DNA from: Dyella sp. S184
GTDB taxonomy: Bacteria > Pseudomonadota > Gammaproteobacteria > Xanthomonadales > Rhodanobacteraceae
NCBI RefSeq assembly: GCF_009766065.1
Contig: NZ_LMUE01000009.1
Coordinates: forward strand, 128,812-192,811
DNA: 64,000 bases
Direction of reading: 5' to 3'
Position numbers and translations under genes: made by a program. The notes under the pieces are model-generated. The model was not told the origin of the DNA and did not search any database. It saw only the letters and a list, made by a program, of their open reading frames with translations. Shown here piece by piece: positions 32,022-41,847 of this stretch (the stretch's first letter is position 1; each line of letters opens with the position of its first letter).

Positions 32022-34136
32022 TCAGGCGGTGGCGCCGTTGGCGCGCTCGTCTTCAGTCACAGCCTTCATCGACAGGCGGATGCGGCCCTGCTTGTCCACT
32101 TCGAGCACCTTGACCTTGACGATGTCGCCTTCCTTGAGCTTGTCGGAAACCTTCTCGACACGCTCATCGGAGATCTGCGACACGTGCACCAGACCATCCT
32201 TGCCCGGCATGATCGTGACGAATGCACCGAAGTCCATCAGCTTGGCGACCTTGCCTTCGTAGATGCGACCCGGCTCGACGTCAGAAGTGATCTGCTCGAT
32301 GCGCTTCTTCGCCGCTTCGCCTGCTTCACGATTGACCGAACCGATGATGATGGTGCCGTCGTCGCTGATGTCGATCGTGGTGCCGGTCTCTTCGGTGATC
32401 GAACGGATCGTGGCGCCACCCTTGCCGATCACTTCACGGATCTTGTCCGGATGGATCTTGATGGTGATCAGGCGCGGGGCGAACTCGCTCATTTCCGTGC
32501 GGGCGGTGGTGAGCGCCTTGGCCATCTCGCCGAGGATGTGCAGACGACCACGCTTGGCCTGGGCCAGCGCCACCTTCATGATCTCTTCGGTGATGCCGTC
32601 GATCTTGATGTCCATCTGCAATGCGGAGATGCCATCGGCGCTGCCGGCCACCTTGAAGTCCATGTCGCCGAGGTGATCCTCGTCGCCCAGGATATCGGAC
32701 AGCACGACGAAGTCGCTACCTTCCTTGACCAGGCCCATCGCGATACCGGCCACCGGTGCCTTCAGCGGAATGCCCGCATCCATCATCGCCAGCGAGGAAC
32801 CGCACACCGAGGCCATTGACGAGGAACCGTTGGACTCGGTGATTTCCGAGACCACGCGCACCACGTACGGGAATTCCTCGATCGTCGGCTTCACTGCCTG
32901 CACACCGCGCTTGGCGAGGCGGCCGTGGCCGATCTCGCGACGCTTCGGCGCACCGAAACGACCAGCCTCACCCACCGAGAACGGGGGGAAGTTGTAATGG
33001 AACAGGAACGGATCCTTCGACTCGCCACCCGGCGCATCGATGATCTGGGCGTCACGCGTGGTGCCCAGCGTGATGACGACCAGGGCCTGCGTCTCGCCAC
33101 GGGTGAACAGTGCCGAGCCGTGGGTACGCGGCAGCACGCCGACGCGTGCGGTGATCGCGCGGACGTCGTCGAGCTGACGGCCGTCGATACGTACCTTGGT
33201 CTTCAGCACGCTGTCGCGCATGGTGTGGTATTCAAGCTCGCCGAATTCCTTCGACAGCTCGGCAGATGCCCAGCCGTTCGCCTCGGCCTGCGCCTTCAGC
33301 TCACCCAGCACGTCGGCCTTGATCGCGGAAATCGCGTCGCGGCGCTGCAGCTTGTCGCGCACCTGGAACGCTTCGTCCAGCTTGCTGCCAACGGCGCCCT
33401 TGAGCGCAGCGACCAGCGACTCATTGCGCGCCGGTGCCTTCCAGTCCCATGACGGCTTGGCGGCTTCGGCAGCCAGTTCGGCGATCGCACGGATCGCGGT
33501 CTGCATCTGCTGGTGACCGAACATCACTGCGCCGAGCATTACGTCCTCGGACAGCAGCTGGGCTTCGGATTCCACCATCAGCACCGCACCGGCGGTACCG
33601 GCGACGACCAGGTCCAGCTGCGAAGTCTTCAGCTCGGTGGCCGTCGGGTTCAGCAGGTACTGGCCGTTGGCGTAACCGACGCGGGCAGCGCCGATCGGAC
33701 CCTTGAACGGGATACCGGCCAAACTCAGTGCCGCGGAAGCGCCGAGCAGCGCAACGATGTCGCCGTCAACTTCCGGGTTCAGCGAGACGACCTGCGCGAT
33801 GACCTGTACTTCGTTCTTGAAGTCTTCCGGGAACAGCGGGCGCACCGGACGATCGATCAGACGCGAGGTCAGCGTCTCCTTCTCGGTCGGACGGCCTTCG
33901 CGCTTGAAAAAGCCGCCCGGGATACGGCCGGCGGAGTAGAACTTTTCCACGTAGTCGACGGTGAGCGGGAAGAAGTCCTGCCCTTCCTTCTGCTTGGTGG
34001 CCGCCACGGCGGTGACCAGCACCACGGTGCCGCCCATGCTGGCCATCACCGCGCCGGACGCCTGGCGGGCAATTTCGCCCGTCTCCAGCGTGACTTCGTG
34101 ACTACCGTACTGGAATGACTTGGTTACTTTTGCCAC
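32022..34136 (-). CDS. pnp: Polyribonucleotide nucleotidyltransferase (PNPase)
   Basis: A phosphorolytic 3'-5' exoribonuclease of the RNA degradosome. The 704-residue product is near the usual length (711 in E. coli). Two RNase PH domains are visible; the second has [10 protein letters not shown] and the catalytic [18 protein letters not shown] domain ([21 protein letters not shown]) and an S1 domain ([15 protein letters not shown]) follow. It is last in the metY-rimP-nusA-infB-rbfA-truB-rpsO-pnp series, 25 bp after rpsO. In E. coli the rpsO-pnp junction is processed by RNase III; no large hairpin is seen in this short gap. Confidence 0.97.
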   Translation of the reverse strand: MAKVTKSFQYGSHEVTLETGEIARQASGAVMASMGGTVVLVTAVAATKQKEGQDFFPLTVDYVEKFYSAGRIPGGFFKREGRPTEKETLTSRLIDRPVRPLFPEDFKNEVQVIAQVVSLNPEVDGDIVALLGASAALSLAGIPFKGPIGAARVGYANGQYLLNPTATELKTSQLDLVVAGTAGAVLMVESEAQLLSEDVMLGAVMFGHQQMQTAIRAIAELAAEAAKPSWDWKAPARNESLVAALKGAVGSKLDEAFQVRDKLQRRDAISAIKADVLGELKAQAEANGWASAELSKEFGELEYHTMRDSVLKTKVRIDGRQLDDVRAITARVGVLPRTHGSALFTRGETQALVVITLGTTRDAQIIDAPGGESKDPFLFHYNFPPFSVGEAGRFGAPKRREIGHGRLAKRGVQAVKPTIEEFPYVVRVVSEITESNGSSSMASVCGSSLAMMDAGIPLKAPVAGIAMGLVKEGSDFVVLSDILGDEDHLGDMDFKVAGSADGISALQMDIKIDGITEEIMKVALAQAKRGRLHILGEMAKALTTARTEMSEFAPRLITIKIHPDKIREVIGKGGATIRSITEETGTTIDISDDGTIIIGSVNREAGEAAKKRIEQITSDVEPGRIYEGKVAKLMDFGAFVTIMPGKDGLVHVSQISDERVEKVSDKLKEGDIVKVKVLEVDKQGRIRLSMKAVTEDERANGATA

Positions 34137-34161
34137 GTTGTTCTACTCCTCGTCCGGTGGA

Positions 34162-34431
34162 TTAACGGCGCAGGCCGAGGCGTTCGATCAGGGTCTGGTA
34201 GCGCGCAAGATCGCGATCTTTCAGGTAGCTGAGCAGACGCTTGCGCTGGTTGACCAGCTTCAGCAGGCCACGGCGGGAGTGGTGATCCTGCTTGTGTTCC
34301 TTGAAGTGGCCGGTGAGATGGTCGATGCGGGCGGACAACAGGGCGACCTGGACTTCCGACGAGCCGGTATCGTTCGGCACGCGGCCGAAATCAGCAATGA
34401 TCTTGCCGGTTTGTTCTGCAGTGAGGGACAT
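34162..34431 (-). CDS. rpsO: 30S ribosomal protein S15
   Basis: A primary 16S rRNA-binding protein of 89 residues, exactly the common size. It contains [35 protein letters not shown] and KRLLSYLK, the conserved S15 signature. AAGGAA precedes the ATG. Its 5' leader holds a perfect 20-bp hairpin 26 bp upstream of the start codon. In E. coli, S15 represses its own translation through a leader structure, so this hairpin is a candidate for regulation or processing. Confidence 0.97.
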   Translation of the reverse strand: MSLTAEQTGKIIADFGRVPNDTGSSEVQVALLSARIDHLTGHFKEHKQDHHSRRGLLKLVNQRKRLLSYLKDRDLARYQTLIERLGLRR

Positions 34432-34456
34432 GAGTATCGTTTCCTTAAAAGGCGAT

Positions 34457-34502
34457 GCGAAGCTTGCGCAACGTCACCACGATGACGTTGCGCAAGCTTC
34501 GC
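34457..34502 (-). other. Perfect 20-bp hairpin between truB and rpsO
   Basis: Arms 34457-34476 and 34483-34502 are exact reverse complements around a 6-nt loop (CCACGA on the plus strand). On the transcript it is followed by ATCGCCTTTTAAGGAAACG, which holds a weak U-run and the rpsO ribosome-binding site. It could terminate truB transcripts, be an RNase III site, or take part in S15 autoregulation. Confidence 0.8.
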
Positions 34503-34533
34503 CTAGATGAATGAAAGCGTTGAAATAACCTGT

Positions 34534-35526
34534 CTATTCTACTGATGGGCGTGGTGTTTCAACAAGTGCGCCGTGGTCCATCAGTACAAATTTATCGTCC
34601 GGCGGCAGGTTGAAGCCGCGCAGGATGCGTGTACGCCCTTCGACATCGAGTTCAAGAAGCGCCAGCAGGGCTCCATCGCTGGCATACGCCGCGCAGCGGC
34701 CAGCCGGCGGCGAGGGAATCAACTGGATCGGCTGCCCGCGTGAAATCGCCATGCTTTGCGGTTCATCGAGCTGTACGGCCGGCAGATCGGACAAACCCGC
34801 CGATATTGGCAACAGGTGCCCCAGCAAGGCTTCGTCACCCTGTTCAGCCGCCTGCTGCAGCGCGTCCAGCGTCACCATGCGTGGTCCGCGGAACGGTTCC
34901 ACCCACAGGCGCCGTAGTGCCGTCAGATGGGCGCCACAGCCCAGATCCTCGCCGATATCCACGGCCAGTGAGCGTACATAGGTGCCGGAACCGCACTCCA
35001 CGTACAGCTGTAATGTTTCAGCATCGCGCGACAGCAGGTCGAGCCGGTGCACGTCCACCTCGCGCGGCGGCACGTCGATGGTTTCGCCACGACGCGCTTT
35101 GGCATATAGCCGCTCACCGTCCTGCTTGATTGCCGAATACACCGGTGGCACCTGGGTGATGCGACCACGCAATTTGGCCAGCGCCGCTTCGATGCGCGCA
35201 TCGTCAAGCAGTGGCACCGCACGCTGCTGCACGATGTCGCCTTCACAATCGGCCGAGTCGGTGGTGATGCCCAGCCGGCAATCGGCCACATAAGCCTTGC
35301 GCGCGCCGAGCAGGCTGCCGGCCAGTTTGGTCGCCTCGCCGAAGCACAGCGGCAACAGGCCGGTGGCCAGCGGATCGAGTGCACCTGTATGGCCGCCCTT
35401 GGACGCGCGCAGCAGACGCCGCACGGTTTGCAGCGCCTGGTTGGAACTCAGCCCGATCGGCTTGTCGAGCAGCACGATGCCGTGCAGGTCACGGTGCTTG
35501 ATACGCGGCAGACGAAGACGACTCAT
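34534..35526 (-). CDS. truB: tRNA pseudouridine55 synthase
   Basis: TruB makes pseudouridine 55 in the T-loop of tRNAs. The product is 330 residues from ATG 35526, in line with the family (314 in E. coli). The catalytic aspartate is Asp51 in GGHTGALDPLATG. GIVLLDKPIGLSSNQ at the N-terminus, YSAIKQDGERLYAKAR and GTYVRSLAVDIG are conserved blocks. A C-terminal PUA-like region follows. The reading frame stays open upstream into the fold-back element, but that stretch is not part of TruB. The fold-back element separates it from rbfA. Confidence 0.96.
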   Translation of the reverse strand: MSRLRLPRIKHRDLHGIVLLDKPIGLSSNQALQTVRRLLRASKGGHTGALDPLATGLLPLCFGEATKLAGSLLGARKAYVADCRLGITTDSADCEGDIVQQRAVPLLDDARIEAALAKLRGRITQVPPVYSAIKQDGERLYAKARRGETIDVPPREVDVHRLDLLSRDAETLQLYVECGSGTYVRSLAVDIGEDLGCGAHLTALRRLWVEPFRGPRMVTLDALQQAAEQGDEALLGHLLPISAGLSDLPAVQLDEPQSMAISRGQPIQLIPSPPAGRCAAYASDGALLALLELDVEGRTRILRGFNLPPDDKFVLMDHGALVETPRPSVE

Positions 35527-35532
35527 CGGTGC

Positions 35533-35800
35533 AGAGCCTGTTCCAAGTCCCCGGATACCCCGCGCTGGGAGCTGTTTGCGCGCAGGCCAAGGAAGAGCGA
35601 AGGAGTGGACGTCCGCCCACGACTGAGCGATGACGCCGGCATGCGGGCAAACAGACCCAGCCCGAAGGGTTGCCATTGAGTGGCCGCCATGCGGCAGCGC
35701 GCGGCTTGACCTGACGGCCAGCCAGGCGCTGCGCCACGCACTACCACCTGGCGGCCACTCAATGACAACGCGGGGTATCCGGGGACTTGGAACAGGCTCT
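35533..35800. repeat. 268-bp fold-back (MITE-like) element with perfect 32-bp terminal inverted repeats
   Basis: Ends 35533-35564 and 35769-35800 are exact 32-bp reverse complements, starting AGAGCCTGTTCC. Nested inside are a second perfect pair (35674-35689 with 35749-35764, 16 bp) and an imperfect pair (35574-35589 with 35638-35653). No transposase is encoded, and no clear target-site duplication is seen next to the ends. It fills nearly all of the rbfA-truB gap, 6 bp upstream of the truB ATG. It could be a non-autonomous mobile element or a large structured RNA in the operon. Confidence 0.85.
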
Positions 35801-35816
35801 TACCCAACGTTCCGGT

Positions 35817-36215
35817 TCAATCCTGCTTGTCGTCGGTTGATTTGTCGTCCTTGAGCGGCACCAGGTCACGTGCCTGCTGGCGCAGCAAGGACTCGATGCG
35901 CTCGCCCTTGTCGACCGAGTCGTCATACTTGAACTTCAATTCCGGCACCCGGCGCATGCGCATGCCGCTGTGTGCCAGCGAATGACGGATTTCGTGACCG
36001 ATCTCGTTCAGGGCCTTCACGGTCGGCAAACCCTGCTCGGGCAGCATCGCGGTCACCCATACCGTGGCCCAGTCCAGGTCACGGGTGATTTCCACGTCCG
36101 ACACGGAGACCGACGGCAGCCCGTGATCACGCACGGCTGCATGCACCAGCAGGCCCAGTTCGCGACGCAACTCGGCACCGATGCGGTCGGTGCGTTTGAA
36201 ATCACGGGATGGCAT
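35817..36215 (-). CDS. rbfA: Ribosome-binding factor A
   Basis: RbfA assists maturation of the 30S subunit and cold adaptation. The product is 132 residues from ATG 36215, where MPSRDFKRTDRIGAELRREL matches the family. SVSDVEITRDLDWATVWVTA and LNEIGHEIRHSLAHSGMRMRRVPELKFKYDDS form the KH-type fold. The C-terminal tail is charged (KDDKSTDDKQD). In-frame upstream ATG codons lie in the infB-rbfA spacer and do not fit the family start. It sits between infB and truB in the conserved operon. Confidence 0.95.
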   Translation of the reverse strand: MPSRDFKRTDRIGAELRRELGLLVHAAVRDHGLPSVSVSDVEITRDLDWATVWVTAMLPEQGLPTVKALNEIGHEIRHSLAHSGMRMRRVPELKFKYDDSVDKGERIESLLRQQARDLVPLKDDKSTDDKQD

Positions 36216-36235
36216 AAAAAAACCTGAGTTGTGAG

Positions 36236-36294
36236 TTGAGAGAAGTGAGAAACGAGAGGAAGCCATGGCCATTACTCTTTTCTCACTCCTGTGC
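36236..36294. repeat. AGTGAGAAA-type inverted repeat between infB and rbfA
   Basis: AGTGAGAAACGAG on the left and CTCTTTTCTCACT on the right pair imperfectly around a loop of roughly 25 nt. It resembles in style the GGGAAT inverted repeat between sucB and lpd: short purine-rich units on one arm and their complements on the other. Confidence 0.5.
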
Positions 36295-36306
36295 ACTCGT
36301 ATCTGC

Positions 36307-39150
36307 TTAAAGGGTCCGCGCTACTTCCGTGCGCTCGAAGCATTCGATCTGGTCGCCCGGCTTCACGTCGTTGTACTGCTTGACCGCGATGCCGCACTCC
36401 ATGCCGTTGCGCACTTCGTCGACCAGCTCCTTGAAACGACGCAGCGATTCCAGTTCGCCTTCGAAGATCACCACGTTGTCGCGCAGCACACGAATCGGCT
36501 TGCTGCGCTTGACCGAACCTTCGATGACCATGCAACCGGCCACGGCACCGAACTTGGAGCTGCGGAACACATCGCGAACCTGCGCGGTACCGATGATGTC
36601 CTCGCGCACTTCCATGCCCAGCAGGCCAGTCGCAGCCTGGGTCACCTGATCGATCACGTCATAGATGATCGAGAAGTAACGCACGTCGAGGCCAGCGGTC
36701 TCGATCACCTTGCGTGCCGACGCATCGGCGCGCACGTTGAAGCCGATGACCAGCGCCTTCGAAGCCGCCGCCAGGGTGGCATCGGATTCGTTGATGCCAC
36801 CGACGCCGGACGAAACCACGTTGACCCGGACCCGTTCGTTGCCGATCTGGGTGAGCGACTCGCGCAATGCCTCGACCGAGCCCTGCACATCGCCCTTGAC
36901 CAGGATGTTGAGCGTCTGCTGCTCCACGCCCTGACCCATCTTCGCGATGATGTCCTCGAGCCGGTTGCTCTTGCTGACCATGCGTGTTTCGCGACGCTTG
37001 AGCTCACGCTCCTGCGCAACCTCGCGGGCGAGACGCTCGTCCTCGACGCAGACGAAGTCGTCACCGGTTTCCGGTACGCCGGACAGACCCAGCACCTGCA
37101 CCGGAATCGACGGGCCGGCTTCCAGTACCTGCTTGCCGGTTTCGTCGATCAGCGCGCGCATGCGGCCGTATTCGATACCGCAGACGATGAAATCGCCCTT
37201 CTTCAAGGTGCCCTGCTGCACCAGCACGGTCGCTACCGGACCGCGGCCACGATCCAGGCTGGATTCGATCACCACGCCCGAAGCGCGACCATCGGCCACA
37301 GCCCTGAGCTCCATCACCTCAGCCTGCACCGAGATCGCATCGAGCAGATCCTCGACGCCAGCACCGGTCTTGGCCGATACCGGGATGAACTGGACGTCGC
37401 CGCCCCAGTCTTCCGGCACCACTTCGTACTGCACCAGGCCTTGCTTGACGTTGTCCGGGTTGGCGCCGTCCTTGTCCATCTTGTTCACCGCGACGATCAG
37501 CGGCACCTTGGCGGCGCGCGCATGCTTCACCGCTTCCACCGTCTGCGGCATCACGCCGTCATCGGCAGCCACGACCAGGATCACGATATCGGTCGACTGC
37601 GCGCCACGGGCACGCATCGAGGTGAACGCGGCGTGGCCCGGGGTATCCAGGAACGTGATGACGCCCTTGGACGTTTCCACGTGATACGCACCGATATGCT
37701 GGGTGATGCCACCGGCTTCGCCGGAAGCGACCTTGGTGCGGCGGATGTAATCGAGCAACGAGGTCTTGCCGTGATCGACATGGCCCATGATCGTCACCAC
37801 CGGTGGGCGCGTAACCTTCTCGCCTTCCAGTTCGACGTTCTGGGTATGTGCCGCCAGCGTTTCCTCGGCATTGTTCTGGCTGTCGGCTACCGGCGTATGG
37901 CCGAGTTCTTCGACCACCAGCACTGCAGTGTCGTGATCGATGGTCTGGTTGATGGTCGCCATGACGCCCATCTTGAACAGCGCCTTGACCACCTCGGAGC
38001 CCTTGACCGCCATCTTCTGCGCCAGCTCGGCGACGACGTTGGTCTCAGCCACCACCACTTCGCGCACCACCGGTGCGGTGGGACGCGAGAAACCATGCGG
38101 ACCCGTCGGGGCATTGCTGCTACTGCGCGACATCTCGCGGATATTGCCGCGACCCGGCTTGCCACGCTTGTTGCTGCTGGAAGAACGACGGGCCCGATCA
38201 GCCTCGCTCAGATGCATCTGGCCACCAGCAAAACGCTTGCCGCCATCGCGTTCTTCCTTGCTTCCCGTGGTCTCGCTGCGCTCACGGGCATGCTTGGGCT
38301 TGCCGCGGGCGTCGCTGGCGGGTGCCGGCGCCGCTGCGGGGGTGCCAGCTGCTGCGCTGACGCGAGCTGCCGGCTTCACGGGCGCCACCACTGGCGCCAC
38401 GGGTGCCACGACGGGCGCAACCACCGGCTTGACCAGCTTTTCGCGTTTGCGTGGCTCATGGATGCGGGGCAGGATCATGCCCAGGTCGCGCTGATCCATC
38501 CGCTGGACGGTGGCGGAGTCATCTTCGACCTTGTCGGTCGACACGACTTCAGCAGGCTGGGCCGGTTCCGGCGCTGCCACTGCGGCGGCAGCTGCTTCAG
38601 CTGCTGCTGGTACCGCTGCCTTGGCGGCCTCATGCTGTTTCTGTTCTTCCTGCCGCTGCTGCTCGTCCTGGGCGCGCTGCTGCGCGTCCTCATGGCGGCG
38701 CTGCTCGGCATCGAGGCGATCCTGCTCTTCCTGTTCACGCTGCAGCTGCGATTCCTGCAGCTTGCGCACAGCATCCTCGCGCTCGCCATCGACGCCCGCT
38801 TCCTCGGCAATCGTGCTGCGCTTGACGTAGGTACGCTTGGCGCGGACTTCGACATTGACCGTCTTGGCCGTGCCGGCTGCACCGCGGCCACCTGGGGTGG
38901 CCACTTTGAGTTCGCCGACCGTGCGTCGTTTGAGGGTGATCTGGCGCGGTGCGCTGTCATCGACCTCAACGGCAGTTTCGGTCTTCCCATGCGTACGGCG
39001 CAGGAACCCCAGCAGCTTCACCTTTTCGGTGCTGCTGATGACCTGTTCCTGATCGGAGAATTTCATGCCCGCCTCGCCAAGCTGCGTGAGCAGCTTGTCG
39101 ACCGGCATGCCCAGCACCTGGGCGAGTTGTTTGATCGTGACGTCCGACAT
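36307..39150 (-). CDS. infB: Translation initiation factor IF-2
   Basis: IF-2 is the GTPase that places fMet-tRNA on the 30S subunit. The product is 947 residues from ATG 39150, beginning [20 protein letters not shown], the usual N-terminal IF2 domain. A long Ala/Gln/Glu/Pro-rich linker extends to about residue 440 ([20 protein letters not shown]). The G domain starts with [17 protein letters not shown] (G1) and has DTPGHAAF (G3) and NKMDKDGA (G4). Beta-barrel and C1/C2 domains follow. It is preceded by nusA, as in most Proteobacteria. The tRNA-fMet it needs is encoded at the head of the same operon. Confidence 0.97.
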   Translation of the reverse strand: MSDVTIKQLAQVLGMPVDKLLTQLGEAGMKFSDQEQVISSTEKVKLLGFLRRTHGKTETAVEVDDSAPRQITLKRRTVGELKVATPGGRGAAGTAKTVNVEVRAKRTYVKRSTIAEEAGVDGEREDAVRKLQESQLQREQEEQDRLDAEQRRHEDAQQRAQDEQQRQEEQKQHEAAKAAVPAAAEAAAAAVAAPEPAQPAEVVSTDKVEDDSATVQRMDQRDLGMILPRIHEPRKREKLVKPVVAPVVAPVAPVVAPVKPAARVSAAAGTPAAAPAPASDARGKPKHARERSETTGSKEERDGGKRFAGGQMHLSEADRARRSSSSNKRGKPGRGNIREMSRSSSNAPTGPHGFSRPTAPVVREVVVAETNVVAELAQKMAVKGSEVVKALFKMGVMATINQTIDHDTAVLVVEELGHTPVADSQNNAEETLAAHTQNVELEGEKVTRPPVVTIMGHVDHGKTSLLDYIRRTKVASGEAGGITQHIGAYHVETSKGVITFLDTPGHAAFTSMRARGAQSTDIVILVVAADDGVMPQTVEAVKHARAAKVPLIVAVNKMDKDGANPDNVKQGLVQYEVVPEDWGGDVQFIPVSAKTGAGVEDLLDAISVQAEVMELRAVADGRASGVVIESSLDRGRGPVATVLVQQGTLKKGDFIVCGIEYGRMRALIDETGKQVLEAGPSIPVQVLGLSGVPETGDDFVCVEDERLAREVAQERELKRRETRMVSKSNRLEDIIAKMGQGVEQQTLNILVKGDVQGSVEALRESLTQIGNERVRVNVVSSGVGGINESDATLAAASKALVIGFNVRADASARKVIETAGLDVRYFSIIYDVIDQVTQAATGLLGMEVREDIIGTAQVRDVFRSSKFGAVAGCMVIEGSVKRSKPIRVLRDNVVIFEGELESLRRFKELVDEVRNGMECGIAVKQYNDVKPGDQIECFERTEVARTL

Positions 39151-39243
39151 CGTGTTCTTTGCTCCGCCGTTCCCGCGCTTGGGCCCCTGTTCGGCCCTTA
39201 TCGTCAGTGCGACATTATCCATGCCGCCACCTCCATCCTTGCT

Positions 39244-39287
39244 GAAAGGCTCCGTAAAGCCTTTCTCGGCGCACCCATCCAGGGTGC
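39244..39287 (-). other. Two hairpins in the nusA-infB spacer
   Basis: GAAAGGCT/AGCCTTTC (39244-39265) and GCACCC/GGGTGC (39271-39287) form two adjacent hairpins in the 149-bp nusA-infB spacer. Neither has a T-tract on the minus strand, so RNA processing or leader structure is likelier than termination. Confidence 0.45.
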
Positions 39288-39299
39288 TGCCGTCCGCGG

Positions 39300-40805
39300 T
39301 TAGCCGCCTTTCTCCAGCCGCTCGATCATGGGCGCACGCGCGGCCATGATCAGTGCTGCAGCGCGCTCTTCGTCCATACCTTCGATATCGATCAGGTCAT
39401 CCACCGCCAGATCGGCCAGATCGTCAACCGTGCTCACTTCGCGAGCCGCCAGCGCATACGCCGTCGTCTCATCCATGCCTTCCAGCGCAAGCAGCTCCGC
39501 AGACGGCTGATGCTCCTCGACGCCCTCCTCCACCGCCAGTGCCTCGGTCAGCAGCGCATCACGGGCACGGGCACGCAGTTCCTCGACGATATCCTCGTCG
39601 AAACCCTCCACTGCCAGCAGCTCGGCGCTCGGCACGTAGGCAATTTCCTCGATACTGGAGAAACCTTCCTGCACGAGGATGACAGCAATTTCCTGATCCA
39701 CTTCGAGCTTGTCCATGAACAGCTGGCGCGCGGACTCCTGCTCGGACTCGCTCTTGGCGGTGACCTGGTCCTGGGTCATCACGTTGAGCTGCCAGCCGGT
39801 CAGCTTGCTGGCGAGGCGCACGTTCTGGCCACCACGACCGATCGCCTGGGACAGCTTGTCCTCGGCCACCGCGATGTCCATCGAGTGCTTTTCCTCGTCC
39901 ATGATGATGGACTGCACTTCCGCCGGCGCCATCGCATTGATGACGAACTGCGCCTGGTTCTCGTGCCACAGGATGATGTCGACGCGCTCGCCGTTGAGGT
40001 CGTTGGAGACGGCCTGCACGCGCGAACCGCGCATGCCGATGCAGGCACCGATCGGATCGGTGCGGCTGTCATGTGCCAGCACGGCGATCTTCGCGCGGTC
40101 GCCCGGATCACGGGCACAACCCTTGATCTCGACCAGGCCCTGGCCGACTTCCGGCACTTCCAGCTTGAACAGCTCGATCATGAACTCCGGAGCGGCACGC
40201 GACACGAACAGCTGCGGGCCACGCACTTCCGACTTCACTTCGTAAAGATAACCGCGCACGCGGTCGCCGACGCGGGCCGATTCACGTGGAATCGTCTTGT
40301 CGCGCGGAATGAACGCCTCGGCATTGCTGCCCAGGTCGAGGTAGATGTTGCCGCGCTCGACGCGCTTGACGATGCCGGTGACCAGTTCGCCAACGCGGTC
40401 GGCGAAGGCATCGACCACCTGCTGGCGCTCGGCCTCGCGCACGCGCTGCACGATCACCTGTTTGGCGGCCTGCGCGGCAATGCGTCCGAATTCGGCATTT
40501 TCGACCTGCTGCTCGATGTACTCGCCGACTTCGGCGTCGGCGCGCTCGTCCAGCGCATCCATCAGGCGCAGCTGGTAGGACGGCGATTCCATCTCGCCAT
40601 CGTCGGCAATGACTTCCCAGCGACGGAAAGTCTGGTACTCGCCAGTGTCATGGTCGATCGACACGCGGATGTCCGGCTCTTCTTCCGGATAGCGCTTCTT
40701 CGCGGCCGAGGCCAATGCAGCCTCCATCGCCTCGAAAATCACATCCAGCGGCACGCCTTTTTCGTTGGCAACCGCCTCGACGACCAGCAAAAGTTCTTTG
40801 CTCAT
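39300..40805 (-). CDS. nusA: Transcription termination/antitermination factor NusA
   Basis: NusA binds RNA polymerase and tunes pausing, termination and antitermination. The 501-residue product compares with 495 in E. coli. It has an N-terminal polymerase-binding domain ([20 protein letters not shown]), S1 ([20 protein letters not shown]) and KH1/KH2 ([34 protein letters not shown]). Two acidic C-terminal repeats of helix-hairpin-helix type follow ([17 protein letters not shown] and [17 protein letters not shown]). It lies between rimP and infB in the usual order. Confidence 0.97.
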   Translation of the reverse strand: MSKELLLVVEAVANEKGVPLDVIFEAMEAALASAAKKRYPEEEPDIRVSIDHDTGEYQTFRRWEVIADDGEMESPSYQLRLMDALDERADAEVGEYIEQQVENAEFGRIAAQAAKQVIVQRVREAERQQVVDAFADRVGELVTGIVKRVERGNIYLDLGSNAEAFIPRDKTIPRESARVGDRVRGYLYEVKSEVRGPQLFVSRAAPEFMIELFKLEVPEVGQGLVEIKGCARDPGDRAKIAVLAHDSRTDPIGACIGMRGSRVQAVSNDLNGERVDIILWHENQAQFVINAMAPAEVQSIIMDEEKHSMDIAVAEDKLSQAIGRGGQNVRLASKLTGWQLNVMTQDQVTAKSESEQESARQLFMDKLEVDQEIAVILVQEGFSSIEEIAYVPSAELLAVEGFDEDIVEELRARARDALLTEALAVEEGVEEHQPSAELLALEGMDETTAYALAAREVSTVDDLADLAVDDLIDIEGMDEERAAALIMAARAPMIERLEKGG

Positions 40806-40852
40806 TGCAGCAACTCCGTAGGCATCCCGTCCGGATACCGATGGTTAAATTG

Positions 40853-40910
40853 TTGAGTTCATCCCGGAACTCAAAACCTGGAACGCAGCCATGGATGGCC
40901 GCACTAATTA
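40853..40910. repeat. CATGGATG double-hairpin intergenic element, copy 3
   Basis: TTGAGTTC-ATCCCG-GAACTCAA (40853-40874) and GCAGCCAT-GG-ATGGCCGC (40885-40902) are followed by ACTAATTA (40903-40910). The hairpin plus CGCACTAATTA is shared with the sucA-sucB element. It fills the nusA-rimP spacer up to the rimP stop. Confidence 0.55.
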
Positions 40911-41444
40911 GTTCTTGCCGGCCGGCTTGCCGCCGCGCTTGGGCTGCGGCGCATAACCCAGCGCCACCCAGTCCGGCACCACACGCGCACTTTCCACCAG
41001 CGCGTGCTCGAATTCGAATGTCTTGCCTTCGGCTTCCAGCGTGATCCGCTCGCCATCCACCAGAACCAGCTTGCCGCGCAGGCGGCGACGCCCTTCCAGC
41101 GAAGCTTTCAGCAGCAACTTCACTTCCTGCCCGCTGACCTGCGCAAACTGTGCTGCAGTAAACAGCGGTCGATCGATTCCCGGCGAGGAAACTTCCAGCA
41201 CGTAATGTCCCGGAACCGGGTCTTCCACATCGAGTAGCGCGGACAGCTCGCGGCTGGCGCTCTCACAATCCTCGATACCGACCTCGCGACGTTCACCTTC
41301 GCCCGTGCTGCTCTTATCAAGCAAGTCCAGATAAACGCGCAGGGTACTCTGACCATGCGACGGGGTGAACTCCACGCCAAGGCATTCCAGGCCCAGATCG
41401 GCCAGTACCTCGGTGAAGCGTTGTGCCAGTGCCTGTGTATCCAT
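40908..41444 (-). CDS. rimP: Ribosome maturation factor RimP
   Basis: RimP assists assembly of the 30S subunit. The 178-residue product begins [20 protein letters not shown]. The conserved [33 protein letters not shown] and [14 protein letters not shown] blocks are present. A C-terminal Sm-like domain follows, ending in a basic tail ([11 protein letters not shown]). It is first protein gene of the metY-rimP-nusA series, with two tandem terminators between it and the tRNA. The last bases overlap the ACTAATTA end of the intergenic repeat. Confidence 0.95.
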   Translation of the reverse strand: MDTQALAQRFTEVLADLGLECLGVEFTPSHGQSTLRVYLDLLDKSSTGEGERREVGIEDCESASRELSALLDVEDPVPGHYVLEVSSPGIDRPLFTAAQFAQVSGQEVKLLLKASLEGRRRLRGKLVLVDGERITLEAEGKTFEFEHALVESARVVPDWVALGYAPQPKRGGKPAGKN

Positions 41445-41486
41445 CGATATACCTTTACCCGATCACACTTTCAGAACAGCAGAAAC

Positions 41487-41512
41487 AAAAAATGGGCTCC
41501 GACGGCCCATTT
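41487..41512 (-). terminator. Second terminator downstream of tRNA-fMet
   Basis: On the minus strand AAATGGGC, 7-nt loop, GCCCATTT followed by TTTTG: 8-bp stem plus U-tract. It lies between the tRNA and rimP, in tandem with the one at 41602. Both point the same way, so rimP expression needs read-through or its own promoter. Confidence 0.8.
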
Positions 41513-41601
41513 CCATATCTCGCCGATGTCCCTCTCCTGCAGCTCCATCCGACACCGAAGCCATCAACCGAGGCACGGCGCGACGCATCCGTGCGCCCAA
41601 C

Positions 41602-41625
41602 AAAAAAGCCTCACGAGGAGGCTTT
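41602..41625 (-). terminator. First terminator downstream of tRNA-fMet
   Basis: On the minus strand AAAGCCTC, 5-nt loop, GAGGCTTT then TTT: a stem with U-tract located about 20 bp after the tRNA 3' end. It ends the tRNA transcript. Confidence 0.88.
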
Positions 41626-41643
41626 CTTGCATCAAGAAAGATC

Positions 41644-41720
41644 TGGTAGCGGGGGCAGGATTCGAACCTGCGACCTTCGGGTTATGAGCCCGACGAGCTG
41701 CCAGACTGCTCCACCCCGCA
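41644..41720 (-). tRNA. metY: Initiator tRNA-fMet (anticodon CAT)
   Basis: A 77-nt tRNA with encoded 3' CCA. The anticodon loop reads CTCATAA within a stem containing three consecutive G:C pairs (GGG/CCC), the initiator hallmark. Position 1 is U and position 72 is U, so the 1:72 pair is mismatched, as required for formylation. The T arm is GCAGG-TTCGAAT-CCTGC. As in E. coli (metY) it heads the rimP-nusA-infB operon. It is the only tRNA gene I can see in the window. Confidence 0.95.
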
Positions 41721-41732
41721 TCAGAGTCCGAA
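41720..41732. repeat. 13-bp direct repeat at the 5' edge of tRNA-fMet (copy A)
   Basis: ATCAGAGTCCGAA occurs here, sharing its first base with the tRNA 5' end, and again at 41835-41847 where it contains the nuoN stop codon. The two copies are 115 bp apart. Confidence 0.6.
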
Positions 41733-41834
41733 GATTCTAACGTGATGGCCAGTTTCTTGCAAGCCTCAACATCAACGAATCCATCTTCAAGCAGCAAATC
41801 ATCGCGCCATGCGCCTGGATTTGCGTATCCATCG

Positions 41835-41847
41835 ATCAGAGTCCGAA
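41835..41847. repeat. 13-bp direct repeat at the nuoN 3' end (copy B)
   Basis: The same ATCAGAGTCCGAA as at 41720-41732. On the minus strand it encodes the last codons Phe-Gly-Leu-stop of nuoN, so copy A looks like a duplicate of the nuoN tail. Confidence 0.6.

Noticed and set aside
36265-39303. Very long open frame (about 1000 codons) on the plus strand over infB and its flanks
   Set aside because: It is antisense to infB, whose domains are unmistakable. Long antisense frames are common in high-GC DNA; no ribosome-binding site or family motif was seen.
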